Source: UBA8231 sp036011085 (GTDB lineage: Bacteria; Latescibacterota; UBA2968; UBA8231). Taken from it: a stretch of 64,000 nt of DNA. The DNA lies in NCBI GenBank assembly GCA_036011085.1, contig DASCMS010000033.1, forward strand, positions 10,094 to 74,093. The letters run 5' to 3'. Shown here in pieces: positions 17,380 to 25,410 of this stretch (its first letter is position 1; the number at the start of each line of letters is the position of its first letter). The notes under the pieces are model-generated. The model saw nothing but the letters and a program-made list of their open reading frames with translations. It was not told the origin of the DNA and ran no database searches. The position numbers were made by a program, and so were the translations under genes.

Positions 17380-17442
17380 GTTGAGCAGCCTCCGCACCTG
17401 AAGTCATATGCCGTCAGCAGGCTGTTTCGTGATGTTATCGAC

Positions 17443-18222
17443 ATGCAATACGGCTTCCTCCTCGACTGCTTCCTCGCCGGCATTCTTGCCAGTGTCGCCT
17501 GCGGCCTGGGAGCGGCACCGCTGTTCATCGGCGGCTTCGACGTGCAGAAGCGCGTCGGCCTGGGATACGGATTCGCCGGCGGACTCATGTTCTCTGCCTC
17601 CGTCTACAATCTGATCCTGCCTGGCATCATCATGGGACAGGCCACGGGCTCGACGCATCACATCGTCCTCATCCTCGGTGGCATTCTCCTCGGTGCCCTG
17701 TTCCTTTGGGGCTGTGACCGGTTGTTACGACGCCAGACGCTGGAGCGCTCCTCCCTGCGCCGGCTAGGCTCTCGTCGCGAAATCCTCATCTTCATCGCCA
17801 TGTCCTTCCACAGCATGCCGGAAGGGGTCGTCGTCGGCGTCGGCTACGCCTCGCAGGAAGCGGTGGCCGGCGTCGACGATCTCGGCCGCTACATCGCCCT
17901 GGCCATCGCCATCCACAACGTCCCGGAGGGACTCGCCGTGGCCCTGCCGTTGCGGGCTCGCGGCGCCGGATTCCTGCGCTGTTTCACCGCCGCATTTCTC
18001 ACGAGCCTGCCGCAGCCGCTCACCGCCGTTCCCGCCGCCCTGCTCGTCTGGTTCTTCCAGCCTCTGCTGCTGCCGTTGCTCGGTTTTGCCGCCGGCGCCA
18101 TGATGTTCCTCGTCCTCATGGAGTTGATTCCCGATGCCCTCGACGACCGCAGACCTGTCGAGATCGCCTGGTCCTTCCTCTTCGGTTTCTGTCTGATGAT
18201 TCTGGTACAGGTCATCATCTAG
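17443..18222 (+). CDS. ZIP-family metal transporter (GufA/ZupT-like)
   Basis: 259 residues with about eight hydrophobic segments. The two signature metal-binding helices are present: SFHSMPEGVVVGVGY and AIHNVPEGLAVALPL, both with the H..PEG pattern that binds Zn/Fe in the transport path. ZIP proteins normally bring divalent metals into the cytosol. Here it sits divergently beside a copper efflux operon and ahead of arsenic genes, so it may supply zinc or iron or take part in the same metal response. The start at ATG 17443 has only a weak ribosome binding site. Stop TAG 18220-18222 is followed by the dyad region of the second sigma gene. Confidence 0.85.
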   Translation: MQYGFLLDCFLAGILASVACGLGAAPLFIGGFDVQKRVGLGYGFAGGLMFSASVYNLILPGIIMGQATGSTHHIVLILGGILLGALFLWGCDRLLRRQTLERSSLRRLGSRREILIFIAMSFHSMPEGVVVGVGYASQEAVAGVDDLGRYIALAIAIHNVPEGLAVALPLRARGAGFLRCFTAAFLTSLPQPLTAVPAALLVWFFQPLLLPLLGFAAGAMMFLVLMELIPDALDDRRPVEIAWSFLFGFCLMILVQVII

Positions 18223-18268
18223 CTCAGGTGAGACCGATCTGCCCCTGTGGTCGCAGCACACCGCACAT

Positions 18269-18286
18269 TGGGACATCTCTGTCTCG
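18269..18286. promoter_or_regulatory. Imperfect dyad GGGACAT-CT-CTGTCTC upstream of second sigma gene
   Basis: Aligns base for base with the dyad at 3268-3285 upstream of the first sigma gene (same consensus GRGACA-N4-TGTCYC) and sits 94 bp before the GTG start, versus 98 bp in the other case. The rest of the 158-bp gap 18223-18380 shows no other recognisable element. Confidence 0.5.
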
Positions 18287-18380
18287 ATAAGAAGCCGGAT
18301 CGGCATCGGCTCAGAGAGAAACCCGGCGGCACGGTTCCTGCTGATGGTTGGGCGAGCCTCTTTGCGAAAGGAGAAGGACC

Positions 18381-19217
18381 GTGGCCGCCCTGCCCTCCAG
18401 AGTTCTCGACACCTACTGGCACGACATACGCGATTGCACTCCCATCACGCACGAGGAGGAGAGAGCACTCGTACGCAAGGCCAGGGCAGGAGATACCGAC
18501 GCCCTTGGACAGCTCGTCTCTGCCAACCTGCGGTTCGTCGTCTCTGTTGCCCGGGAGTTTCAGGCCACGGGCCAGCCGCTGAGCGAGATGATCTCAGACG
18601 GCAACCTGGGCCTCATGGAAGCGGCTCTGCGGTTCGACGAGAAACGGGGGTTTCGTTTCATCACGTACGCCGTGTGGTGGATCCGGCAGTCCATCCTGCG
18701 CTCGGCGACACGGCGGCGTCGCGTGGTCACGGCGCCATCCAATCGGGTGGAGGATCTGAAGACGGTAGAGACCATCCTGTCGCGGTTGACGCAGCAGATG
18801 GGGCGAATCGCCACCGATGAGGAAGTCGCGTCCGAGGCAGGCTACACACAGGTGCGTGTGCGCCGTGCCCTCGACGTGGCAGCCCCGGAGGTCCGCCTCG
18901 ACCGGACGCTCTTTGCCGATGGCGAGGACGGCGACGTCCTCTCCCGCTTTGCCGTCGCCGACCTGCCGGTAGACGAGCGACTCGAGACCCGGGAGGCCGA
19001 AGACATGCTCCATCAGTGCCTCGACATCCTGGACGAGCGCGAGCGTGAAATCCTGAGGTGTCACTACGGCTTCGACGGCTTTGAACCCATGACACTGGAG
19101 GCGATCGGTCAGCGCCTCGGGCTCACGCGCGAACGCATCCGCCAGGTACGCAACGCGGCGCTGGCACGGATTCGCGACCGCTACGGCAAGGCCCTGTTCG
19201 ATGTGTCGCGCAACTGA
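18381..19217 (+). CDS. RpoD/SigA-family sigma factor (group 2 type), paralog 2
   Basis: 278 residues from GTG 18381, which is preceded by AAAGGAGAAGGA; an earlier in-frame ATG at 18348 gives non-conserved residues. The start is fixed by alignment with the paralog at 2333-3169, which has exactly the same length and the same opening (LDTYW.DIR.C). Region 2 reads RFVVSVAREF, ISDGNLGLMEAALRFDE, FRFITYAVWWIRQSI; region 4 reads LEAIGQRLGLTRERIRQVR. The recognition helices differ from the paralog in a few positions, so promoter preference may be similar but not identical. It lies between the ZIP and arsenic genes, within the metal-resistance block. Confidence 0.93.
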   Translation: MAALPSRVLDTYWHDIRDCTPITHEEERALVRKARAGDTDALGQLVSANLRFVVSVAREFQATGQPLSEMISDGNLGLMEAALRFDEKRGFRFITYAVWWIRQSILRSATRRRRVVTAPSNRVEDLKTVETILSRLTQQMGRIATDEEVASEAGYTQVRVRRALDVAAPEVRLDRTLFADGEDGDVLSRFAVADLPVDERLETREAEDMLHQCLDILDEREREILRCHYGFDGFEPMTLEAIGQRLGLTRERIRQVRNAALARIRDRYGKALFDVSRN

Positions 19218-19238
19218 AGTCACCTGAGAATCTGATAA

Positions 19239-19270
19239 ATACGTATTGCCGTATATACGTATTTCCGTAT
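19239..19270. promoter_or_regulatory. Two abutting 16-bp direct repeats before the ars operon
   Basis: ATACGTATTGCCGTAT (19239-19254) is followed immediately by ATACGTATTTCCGTAT (19255-19270), one mismatch in 16. Each copy contains the palindrome ATACGTAT and the junction makes CGTATATACG. The array is AT-rich in a GC-rich neighbourhood and ends 36 bp before arsM. It is a good candidate operator for the ArsR encoded downstream, probably overlapping the promoter. Confidence 0.6.
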
Positions 19271-19306
19271 GTTCCGAGTCACACCCTTACTCATGGAGGC
19301 TCGGAG

Positions 19307-20185
19307 ATGGCTGATCCAGGCTGTGAACCCACCTGCTGCACCGATACCGGAACCCCCGTTGCCACTACCGAGCAGACGCGATCGACCGTGCGCCGGGGCT
19401 ACGCCAGCATCGCTCGCGGCGAAGCCTCATCCTGCTGCGGCAACACGGCGTCGGATGCTACCGATCTGGCCCGCGGCGTCGGGTGTGACTCCGATGAGCT
19501 GGCGTCACTGCCGGAAGGCGCCAACCTCGGGCTCTCGTGCGGCAACCCCACAGCCCTCGCCGCGCTGACTGGCGGGGAAGTTGTGCTCGATCTCGGTTCG
19601 GGTGCCGGATTCGATGTCTTCATCGCCGCCGACCGTGTCGGCCCGGAAGGGCGCGTCATCGGTGTCGATATGACGGCGGAGATGATCGATCGAGCCCGGC
19701 AGAATGCCGCCTCATACACGGAACGCACGGGGATCGACAACGTCGAGTTCCGCCTGGGAGAGATCGAGCACCTGCCGGTAGCCGATGCTTCCGTCGACGT
19801 GGTCATCTCCAACTGTGTCATCAACCTGTCACCGGACAAAACCGCCGTCTGGCGTGAGATCGCCCGCGTGCTGAAGCCGGGTGGACGTGTCTCGGTGTCC
19901 GACATCGCCCTGAAACGGGCCCTGCCAGATCAGGTGCGCGAAGCAGTTCAAGCTCTTGTGGGCTGTGTGGCCGGCGCCGTCATGGTGGCCGACACCGAGG
20001 CCATGGCCCGTGCGGCGGGTCTTGCCGACATCACTCTCGAACAGCGGGATGGCAACATCGCGGCCATGGAATCCTGGCACGATCCGCTCTACCGCGAGAT
20101 CGAGGCGGGCCTACCCTCGGGCACAACGCCGTCCGATTTCGTCACCAGCCTCGCGGTTTCGGCCCGCAAATCCGGGCAAGCCTGA
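19307..20185 (+). CDS. arsM: Arsenite S-adenosylmethionine methyltransferase
   Basis: 292 residues; ATG 19307 follows GGAGGCTCGGAG. Methylates As(III) with SAM. The class I methyltransferase motif is VLDLGSGAGFDVF (93-105), followed by VIGVDMTAEMIDRA. The As-binding cysteines expected for ArsM are visible as Cys78 in LSCGNP, Cys170 in SNCVINLSPDK and Cys220 in LVGCVAGA. Extra cysteines occur at the N-terminus (CEPTCC, SSCCGN). It is the first gene of the ars operon, just downstream of the tandem 16-bp repeat, and 2 bp before acr3. The order arsM-acr3-arsR-arsC, with the regulator third, is less common than arsR-first. Confidence 0.93.
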   Translation: MADPGCEPTCCTDTGTPVATTEQTRSTVRRGYASIARGEASSCCGNTASDATDLARGVGCDSDELASLPEGANLGLSCGNPTALAALTGGEVVLDLGSGAGFDVFIAADRVGPEGRVIGVDMTAEMIDRARQNAASYTERTGIDNVEFRLGEIEHLPVADASVDVVISNCVINLSPDKTAVWREIARVLKPGGRVSVSDIALKRALPDQVREAVQALVGCVAGAVMVADTEAMARAAGLADITLEQRDGNIAAMESWHDPLYREIEAGLPSGTTPSDFVTSLAVSARKSGQA

Positions 20186-20187
20186 GC

Positions 20188-21234
20188 GTGTCGACCGCCC
20201 CCGGTAGCCCGCGACTGTCCACGCTGGATCGATTCCTGACGCTGTGGATCTTCCTGGCCATGGCCCTCGGCGTCGCCAGCGGATCGCTGGCCCCGGGGGT
20301 GGTTGATCTCATCACCCGCTTCCAGGTGGGCACGACGTCGATCCCTATCGCCGTGGGTCTCATCCTGATGATGTATCCCCCCCTGGCGAAGGTGAAATAC
20401 GAGCGCTTGCCGCGGGTCTTCCGCAATACGCGCGTGCTCGTACTGTCTCTGGTGCAGAACTGGATCATCGGCCCGGTGTTGATGTTCTGCCTGGCCGTGC
20501 TCCTGTTGGGTGATCGTCCGGAGTATATGGTGGGGCTGATCATGATCGGCCTGGCGCGTTGCATCGCCATGGTCATCGTCTGGAACGAGCTGGCCCATGG
20601 AGATGCCGAGTACGCCGCCGGGCTCGTCGCTTTCAACTCGATCTTCCAGATCCTCTTCTTTCCGATCTATGCCTGGGTCTTCATCACCGTACTGCCGCCG
20701 CTGCTGGGCCTGCAGGGGGCCCCGATCGATATCACCATGGGACAGATCGCTGAGAGCGTCTTTATCTACCTCGGCATCCCCTTCTTCGGCGGTATGCTGA
20801 CTCGTTTCTCTCTGGTCCGGCACAAGGGGATCGACTGGTATGAGAACGTCTTCATTCCGCGTCTCAGTCCCGTCACCCTCGTGGCCCTGCTGTTTACGAT
20901 CGTTGTCATGTTCTCCCTCAAGGGGGGCCACATCCTCGCCCTGCCGTTTGACGTCGTGCGCATCGCTCTGCCTCTGCTCATCTACTTCATCGTCATGTTT
21001 CTCGTGTCCTTCTGGATGGGCCGCTGGATCGGCGCCGACTACGCGCAGACGGCAACGCTCTCCTTTACCGCGGCATCGAACAACTTCGAGCTGGCCATCG
21101 CCGTCGCCGTGGCCGTCTTCGGCATCGGCTCCGGTGCGGCCTTCGCCGCCGTCATTGGTCCCCTGGTGGAGGTGCCCGTGCTCATAGGCCTGGTCTCTGT
21201 GGCCCTGTGGCTGCAACGGCGCTGGTTCTCGTGA
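20188..21234 (+). CDS. acr3: Arsenite efflux transporter, ACR3 family
   Basis: 348 residues from GTG 20188, ten hydrophobic segments. ACR3-specific blocks are SIPIAVGLILMMYPPLAKVKY, the TM4 segment GLARCIAMVIVWNELA with the conserved transport cysteine, and FTAASNNFELAIAVAVA near the C-terminus. Exports As(OH)3 across the inner membrane. The stop TGA overlaps the GTG start of arsR as GTGA, so translation is coupled. Confidence 0.94.
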   Translation: MSTAPGSPRLSTLDRFLTLWIFLAMALGVASGSLAPGVVDLITRFQVGTTSIPIAVGLILMMYPPLAKVKYERLPRVFRNTRVLVLSLVQNWIIGPVLMFCLAVLLLGDRPEYMVGLIMIGLARCIAMVIVWNELAHGDAEYAAGLVAFNSIFQILFFPIYAWVFITVLPPLLGLQGAPIDITMGQIAESVFIYLGIPFFGGMLTRFSLVRHKGIDWYENVFIPRLSPVTLVALLFTIVVMFSLKGGHILALPFDVVRIALPLLIYFIVMFLVSFWMGRWIGADYAQTATLSFTAASNNFELAIAVAVAVFGIGSGAAFAAVIGPLVEVPVLIGLVSVALWLQRRWFS

Positions 21235-21614
21235 ACGCCGACCTGGAGATGTTCAAGGCCTGTGCTGACGAAACCCGTCTGCGTCTGCTCGTGCTGTTGT
21301 CAGAGCGCGAGTTGTGCGTCTGCGAGCTCGTCGACATTCTGGAGATGCCCCAGGGCAAGATCTCCCGCCATCTGGCCGTGCTCCGCCGTGCCGGTCTCGT
21401 CACCGATCGACGGTGCGGCACGTGGATCCACTACTCAATACGACGAGGAGGTACACCCCTGGCGCGCCGTCTGCGTGCCTACCTGAAAAGCGAGGGTCGT
21501 GACGACGCCCTGCCGGCAGCCGATCTGGTGCGGCTGCGCGATCTGGCGGACTGCGGCGAAATCTGCTGCCCCCCGGATCGTCACAAAGTCCCGGCGACGA
21601 CGGGGAGTAAGTGA
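21231..21614 (+). CDS. arsR: ArsR-family metalloid-responsive repressor
   Basis: 127 residues from GTG 21231, which overlaps the acr3 stop. Winged helix-turn-helix repressor. The As(III)-binding pair is in ELCVCEL (Cys29, Cys31), the classical alpha-3 site of E. coli-type ArsR. The recognition helix region is MPQGKISRHLAVLRRAGLV and the wing follows at DRRCGTWIHY. A further cysteine group (CGEICCPP) lies at the C-terminus and might add a binding site. It presumably represses the operon through the repeats at 19239-19270. GTGA overlap with arsC downstream. Confidence 0.92.
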   Translation: MNADLEMFKACADETRLRLLVLLSERELCVCELVDILEMPQGKISRHLAVLRRAGLVTDRRCGTWIHYSIRRGGTPLARRLRAYLKSEGRDDALPAADLVRLRDLADCGEICCPPDRHKVPATTGSK

Positions 21615-22039
21615 AGAAACGACTCCTGTTCCTGTGCACGGGCAACTCCTGCCGCAGTCAGATGGCCGAGGGCTGGGCCCGGCATCTGCGGGGGGATGTG
21701 CTCGATGTGGCCTCCGCCGGCATCGAGGCGCACGGTCTCAATCCGCGGGCCGTTGCGGTCATGGCCGAAGTCGGCGTCGACATCTCTGCCCACCGGTCGC
21801 GAACCCTGGAGGATCTGTCGGGCAAGCCCTTTGATGTGATCGTTACGGTGTGCGACAGCGCCGCAGAGAATTGCCCCATGGTCCCCGGTCCGGCCCGGGT
21901 TGTGCATCAGCCTTTCGATGACCCGCCACGACTGGCGGCGACAGCCCCGAGCGAAGCCGAGGCCCTGGCGTCGTACCGACGTGTGCGGGATGAGATTCGC
22001 GTCTATATCGAAACGCTGCCACAGAGCCTGCCGATCTGA
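21611..22039 (+). CDS. arsC: Arsenate reductase, low-molecular-weight phosphatase (thioredoxin-coupled) type
   Basis: 142 residues from GTG 21611. Reduces As(V) to As(III) for export or methylation. The P-loop CTGNSCRS holds nucleophile Cys9 and Cys14, and Cys81 and Cys88 in TVCDSAAENCP are the relay pair, matching Cys10/15/82/89 of the Gram-positive-type enzyme one residue offset. HRSRTLEDL and QPFDDPP blocks are also typical. Last gene of the four-gene ars operon; the next gene starts 95 bp later and is unrelated in function. Confidence 0.94.
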   Translation: MKKRLLFLCTGNSCRSQMAEGWARHLRGDVLDVASAGIEAHGLNPRAVAVMAEVGVDISAHRSRTLEDLSGKPFDVIVTVCDSAAENCPMVPGPARVVHQPFDDPPRLAATAPSEAEALASYRRVRDEIRVYIETLPQSLPI

Positions 22040-22133
22040 GGTCCGTTCCCGGGGCCGGGGACCGTCTTGACCGTCAACACCGGTGTACGCGAGCTTGCGA
22101 TGGTCATCGTCCACCCAACAGGAGAGCAACCGC

Positions 22134-23099
22134 ATGAAAATCGTCGTCCTGGACGGCTACACGCTCAATCCCGGAGACCTCAGCTGGCGCAACCTGGAGG
22201 CCCTCGGAGACGTCGTCGTCCACGAGCACTCGACGGCGGCACAGGTGGTCGAGAGGGCCCGGGACGCAGAGGTCGTGCTGACGAACAAGACTCCCATTCC
22301 CCGCCAGACCCTGACGCAGCTGCCGCTGGCGCAGTACATCGGCGTGTTGGCAACAGGGTACAACATCGTCGACGTCGACGCCGCCCGGGAGCGTGACATC
22401 CCCGTGTGTAATGTGCCCATATACGGCACGGCATCTGTGGCCCAGGCGGCCATCGCCCACGTTCTCAACCTGACGCAGCGCATCGGCGATCACGCGGTTG
22501 CTGTGGCCGGCAACCGCTGGGCTCAGTGTCGCGACTTCAGCTTCCAGAATCATCCCCTCATCGAGCTGGAGGGTCTCACCTTCGGTGTGATCGGTTTCGG
22601 CCGCATCGGGCGGCGCACGGCGGAGCTGGCCCGCGCCTTCGGCGTACATGTTCTGGCACACACGCGCACGCCGGATCCTGCCGTCGACTGGGCTGAATTC
22701 GTCGATGTTGAACAACTGCTGCGCCGCAGCGACGTGGTCTCACTGCACTGTCCGCTGACACCAGAGACGGAAGGGATCATCAGCGCCGAGCGTCTGGCAT
22801 TGATGAAACCGACAGCTCTCCTGGTCAACACCAGCCGCGGTCCCCTGGTCGATGAGGAGGCCCTGCACGCTGCCCTGGAGGCCGGCACCATCGCCGGCGC
22901 CGGCCTCGATGTGATGGCCGTGGAGCCTCCCGCCGCCGATCACCCTCTCTATCATGCCAGAAACTGCTACGTTACACCGCACAACGCCTGGGCTACGGGC
23001 GCCGCCCGCAGCCGTCTGCTGGATACGGTCGTCGACAATGTCCGCGCCTTTCTCTCCGGCGCACCGCAGAACGTGGTGAATGAGAGCCGCGCGGGGTAG
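22134..23099 (+). CDS. D-isomer-specific 2-hydroxyacid dehydrogenase (glycerate dehydrogenase-like)
   Basis: 321 residues from ATG 22134 (AGGAG 9 nt upstream). NAD(P)-dependent reduction of a 2-oxo acid such as hydroxypyruvate or glyoxylate. Signatures: nucleotide-binding GVIGFGRIGRRTAELARAFG, the central LHCPLTPETEGIISAE block, the substrate-arginine segment NTSRGPLVDEEAL and the catalytic-His segment YVTPHNAWAT. The wording is closest to GyaR/HprA-type glycerate dehydrogenases. Convergent with the enolase-superfamily gene next to it; both may serve sugar-acid catabolism, which is inference from proximity. Confidence 0.88.
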   Translation: MKIVVLDGYTLNPGDLSWRNLEALGDVVVHEHSTAAQVVERARDAEVVLTNKTPIPRQTLTQLPLAQYIGVLATGYNIVDVDAARERDIPVCNVPIYGTASVAQAAIAHVLNLTQRIGDHAVAVAGNRWAQCRDFSFQNHPLIELEGLTFGVIGFGRIGRRTAELARAFGVHVLAHTRTPDPAVDWAEFVDVEQLLRRSDVVSLHCPLTPETEGIISAERLALMKPTALLVNTSRGPLVDEEALHAALEAGTIAGAGLDVMAVEPPAADHPLYHARNCYVTPHNAWATGAARSRLLDTVVDNVRAFLSGAPQNVVNESRAG

Positions 23100-23176
23100 G
23101 TACGGTGGTTTGGGATGGGTGACGAGCCGGGATGCATCGCCGCCCATATTCGGCAGGACTTGGACGCGGCTCTAGC

Positions 23177-24337
23177 TCACCAGTTGGTATAGGACCCGTC
23201 CCGCCTGTGCAGGTGCGGCGCCTCCCAGAACTTGAAGGCCTGAGCTGCCACGGCCTCTTCATCGACCTCGACTCCCAGACCCGGCGTATCCGGCACGAGG
23301 AACCGATCCCCCTGCAGCGTCAGCTGCTGTGGAAACAGGTCGCTGTCCTGTGAGGCGGATGCTTCCGTCGGACTCACGCGCGCCTCGAGCCAGGCGAAAT
23401 TGGGCACCGCTGCCCCGAGATGGACGCTGGCCGCCGTGCAGATCGGTCCCAGCGGATTGTGCGGCATCAGGTCGATGTAGTGTGCTTCGGCCAGAGCCGC
23501 CACCTTCATGCTCTCGGTGAAGCCGCCGACGTTGCAGATATCGATGCGGGCGAACTGCGTCACACCCCGCTCCAGATAAGGCGCGAACTGCCACTTGCTG
23601 GCAAACTCCTCACCGATGGCGAAAGGTACGTCCACCATCGTGCGCAGCGACTCGTAGACCTCGGGCGCTTCGTCGCGGATGGGCTCTTCGAGAAAGTCGA
23701 GGGTGCCCGCCGGCAGGCGCTGACAGAACGAGGCCGTCTCGGCGACGTTGAGACGGTGATGGTAGTCGATACCGAGTACGGGATCGGGACCGAGCTCCTG
23801 CCTCAGCGCCGACAGCCATTCCGCCGTCACGCCGATCGACTCGCGCGGCTCGAACAGATCGGCCGCGTCGGTATCCGTGCGCTTTGCCGGGCCCGTTCGA
23901 ATCACCGACCAGCCCTTGTCCAGCAACAGCTTCGCGTTCTCTATCAGCTTGGCCAGCGACGGCGCCCCGGTGGTGGCGAAGCAGGGAACCGCATCGCGCT
24001 GTTTGCCACCGAGAAGCTGATGCACCGGTACACCCAGTGCCTTTCCGTGGACGTCGTACAAGGCGATGTCGATGGCGGAGATGGCCCCCGTCAGGATGCG
24101 GCCCCCCTCGAAATACTGACCTCTGTACATCTCCTGCCAGAGCGCTCCGGGGCGACGAGGATCGCGGCCGATGAGGAATTCACGGTAATGCTCCACCGCT
24201 CCCTGCACGGCCAGTTCCCGACTCGATACGCCAGCCTCCCCCCAGCCATGTACACCCTCGTCGGTTTCCACCTTGACGATCAGCTGGTTTCGATTGCCCA
24301 CCCAGGTGGGGTAGACCTTGACATCTGATATCTTCAC
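23177..24337 (-). CDS. Enolase-superfamily sugar acid dehydratase (galactonate dehydratase-like)
   Basis: 386 residues, start ATG 24337. Mandelate racemase/enolase fold acid-sugar dehydratase. Mg ligands and catalytic residues can be placed: Asp191 and His193 in GIDYHHR, Glu217/218 in FLEEPI, Glu243/244 in IGEEFA, and His293 in MPHNPLGP. The Asp-x-His pair at the end of the third strand and the HNPLGP ending are the DgoD/galactonate dehydratase pattern, but the exact sugar acid cannot be read. Product would be a 2-keto-3-deoxy sugar acid. It is divergent from the URO-D-like gene, with a 20-bp inverted repeat in the intergenic gap that may regulate one or both. Confidence 0.87.
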   Translation of the reverse strand: MKISDVKVYPTWVGNRNQLIVKVETDEGVHGWGEAGVSSRELAVQGAVEHYREFLIGRDPRRPGALWQEMYRGQYFEGGRILTGAISAIDIALYDVHGKALGVPVHQLLGGKQRDAVPCFATTGAPSLAKLIENAKLLLDKGWSVIRTGPAKRTDTDAADLFEPRESIGVTAEWLSALRQELGPDPVLGIDYHHRLNVAETASFCQRLPAGTLDFLEEPIRDEAPEVYESLRTMVDVPFAIGEEFASKWQFAPYLERGVTQFARIDICNVGGFTESMKVAALAEAHYIDLMPHNPLGPICTAASVHLGAAVPNFAWLEARVSPTEASASQDSDLFPQQLTLQGDRFLVPDTPGLGVEVDEEAVAAQAFKFWEAPHLHRRDGSYTNW

Positions 24338-24360
24338 GAGATTCCTCGGTTTCTCCTGTG

Positions 24361-24380
24361 CACCGGTTGCCGCACCGGTG
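24361..24380. promoter_or_regulatory. Inverted repeat CACCGGT-TGCCGC-ACCGGTG
   Basis: Perfect 7-bp arms with a 6-bp centre, 24 bp upstream of the dehydratase start (-) and 64 bp upstream of the URO-D-like start (+). Its position in a short divergent promoter region fits an operator for a sugar-acid regulator; none is encoded nearby. Confidence 0.45.
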
Positions 24381-24443
24381 ACGATTCAGGTATTCTTGTG
24401 TGAATTGCAGTTCCCGCCAACGACACCTTTGACGGATTCTTCC

Positions 24444-25397
24444 ATGACCCCTCGCGAACGTTTCATCGCCGCCCTCGAGCGGCGCCCGGTGCCCGGCCGT
24501 GTGCCCAATTTCGAGCTCGTCTTCTTCCTCACCATGGAGGCCTTCGGCCGCGTCCACCCGTCCCATCGCAGCTACCATCAGTGGGACCAGATGGCGGAAT
24601 CGGAGCGTGACCTGCACCGGCGGGACATGTCCGACCTGTTCATCCAGACGGCGCGTCGCTTCGAACACGACGCCATCTTCCTGCATCCCAATCCCGGGCG
24701 CGAGGAGGAGGTCCTGCGCTGCGTCGATCTGGTGCGCGAGGAGACGGGGGACGAGTTCTTCCTCATGCTCCACGGAGACGCCACCTATTCGATTCCCAAC
24801 GGCGACGCCATGACGGAGTGGTGCGCCCGTGCCGCCGAAGAACCCGGGAAAGTGCAGAGCGAAGCGTCCCGCCACGTTGACGACGCTCTCGAACGCGGCC
24901 AACGCCTCGCCGACCATGGCGGTCTCGACGGCTTCGCCCTGTGCGCCGACTACTGTTTCAACACCGGCCCATTCCTGCAGCCAGAGTGGTTCGACGACTT
25001 CGTCACCCCCTACCTGCACCGCCTCGTCCGGGGGTACCGGGATCAGGGACATTACGTCATCAAGCACACCGACGGCAACATCATGCCGATCCTGGACCGT
25101 CTCGTCGACGCCGAGCCCCACGCCCTCCATTCTCTCGACCCCCAGGGCGACGTAGACATGGCGGAGGTGAAACGTCTCGTCGGCGACCGTGTCTGCCTCA
25201 TCGGCAATGTCAACTGTGGCCTGCTGGATTCGGGAACGGAACAGGAATGTATCGAGTCGGCGCGCTACGCCCTGCGGCACGGTATGCCGGACGGTGGCTA
25301 CGTCTTCTCCACAAGCAACTGCGTCTATACCGGCATGCAGCTGGCGCGCTACGAATTGATCCTCGACGTCTGGCGGCGAGAGGGTGTAGCCGCGTAG
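24444..25397 (+). CDS. Uroporphyrinogen decarboxylase-like (URO-D/MtaA family) protein
   Basis: 317 residues from ATG 24444 (MTPRERFIAALERRPVPGRVP), the standard opening of the URO-D-like superfamily that includes HemE and corrinoid methyltransferases. Later family blocks are DGFALCADYCFNTGPFLQPEWF, VIKHTDGNIMPILDRLVD, ALHSLDPQGDVDM and GDRVCLIGNVNCGLL. The HTDGN segment carries the metal-binding His expected in methyltransferase-type members rather than true HemE. True HemE is usually longer (about 340-350 residues), so a role in heme synthesis is unlikely. Such paralogs are numerous in some environmental phyla and mostly uncharacterised; the pairing with a sugar-acid dehydratase suggests a catabolic demethylation or related step. 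Confidence 0.78.
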   Translation: MTPRERFIAALERRPVPGRVPNFELVFFLTMEAFGRVHPSHRSYHQWDQMAESERDLHRRDMSDLFIQTARRFEHDAIFLHPNPGREEEVLRCVDLVREETGDEFFLMLHGDATYSIPNGDAMTEWCARAAEEPGKVQSEASRHVDDALERGQRLADHGGLDGFALCADYCFNTGPFLQPEWFDDFVTPYLHRLVRGYRDQGHYVIKHTDGNIMPILDRLVDAEPHALHSLDPQGDVDMAEVKRLVGDRVCLIGNVNCGLLDSGTEQECIESARYALRHGMPDGGYVFSTSNCVYTGMQLARYELILDVWRREGVAA

Positions 25398-25410
25398 CAG
25401 CCGTGCGACC

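Noticed and set aside
24623..24632. GGACATGTCC palindrome within the URO-D-like gene
   Set aside because: Resembles half of the sigma-gene dyad but lacks the N4 centre and lies inside coding sequence. A similar look-alike occurs near 31700.
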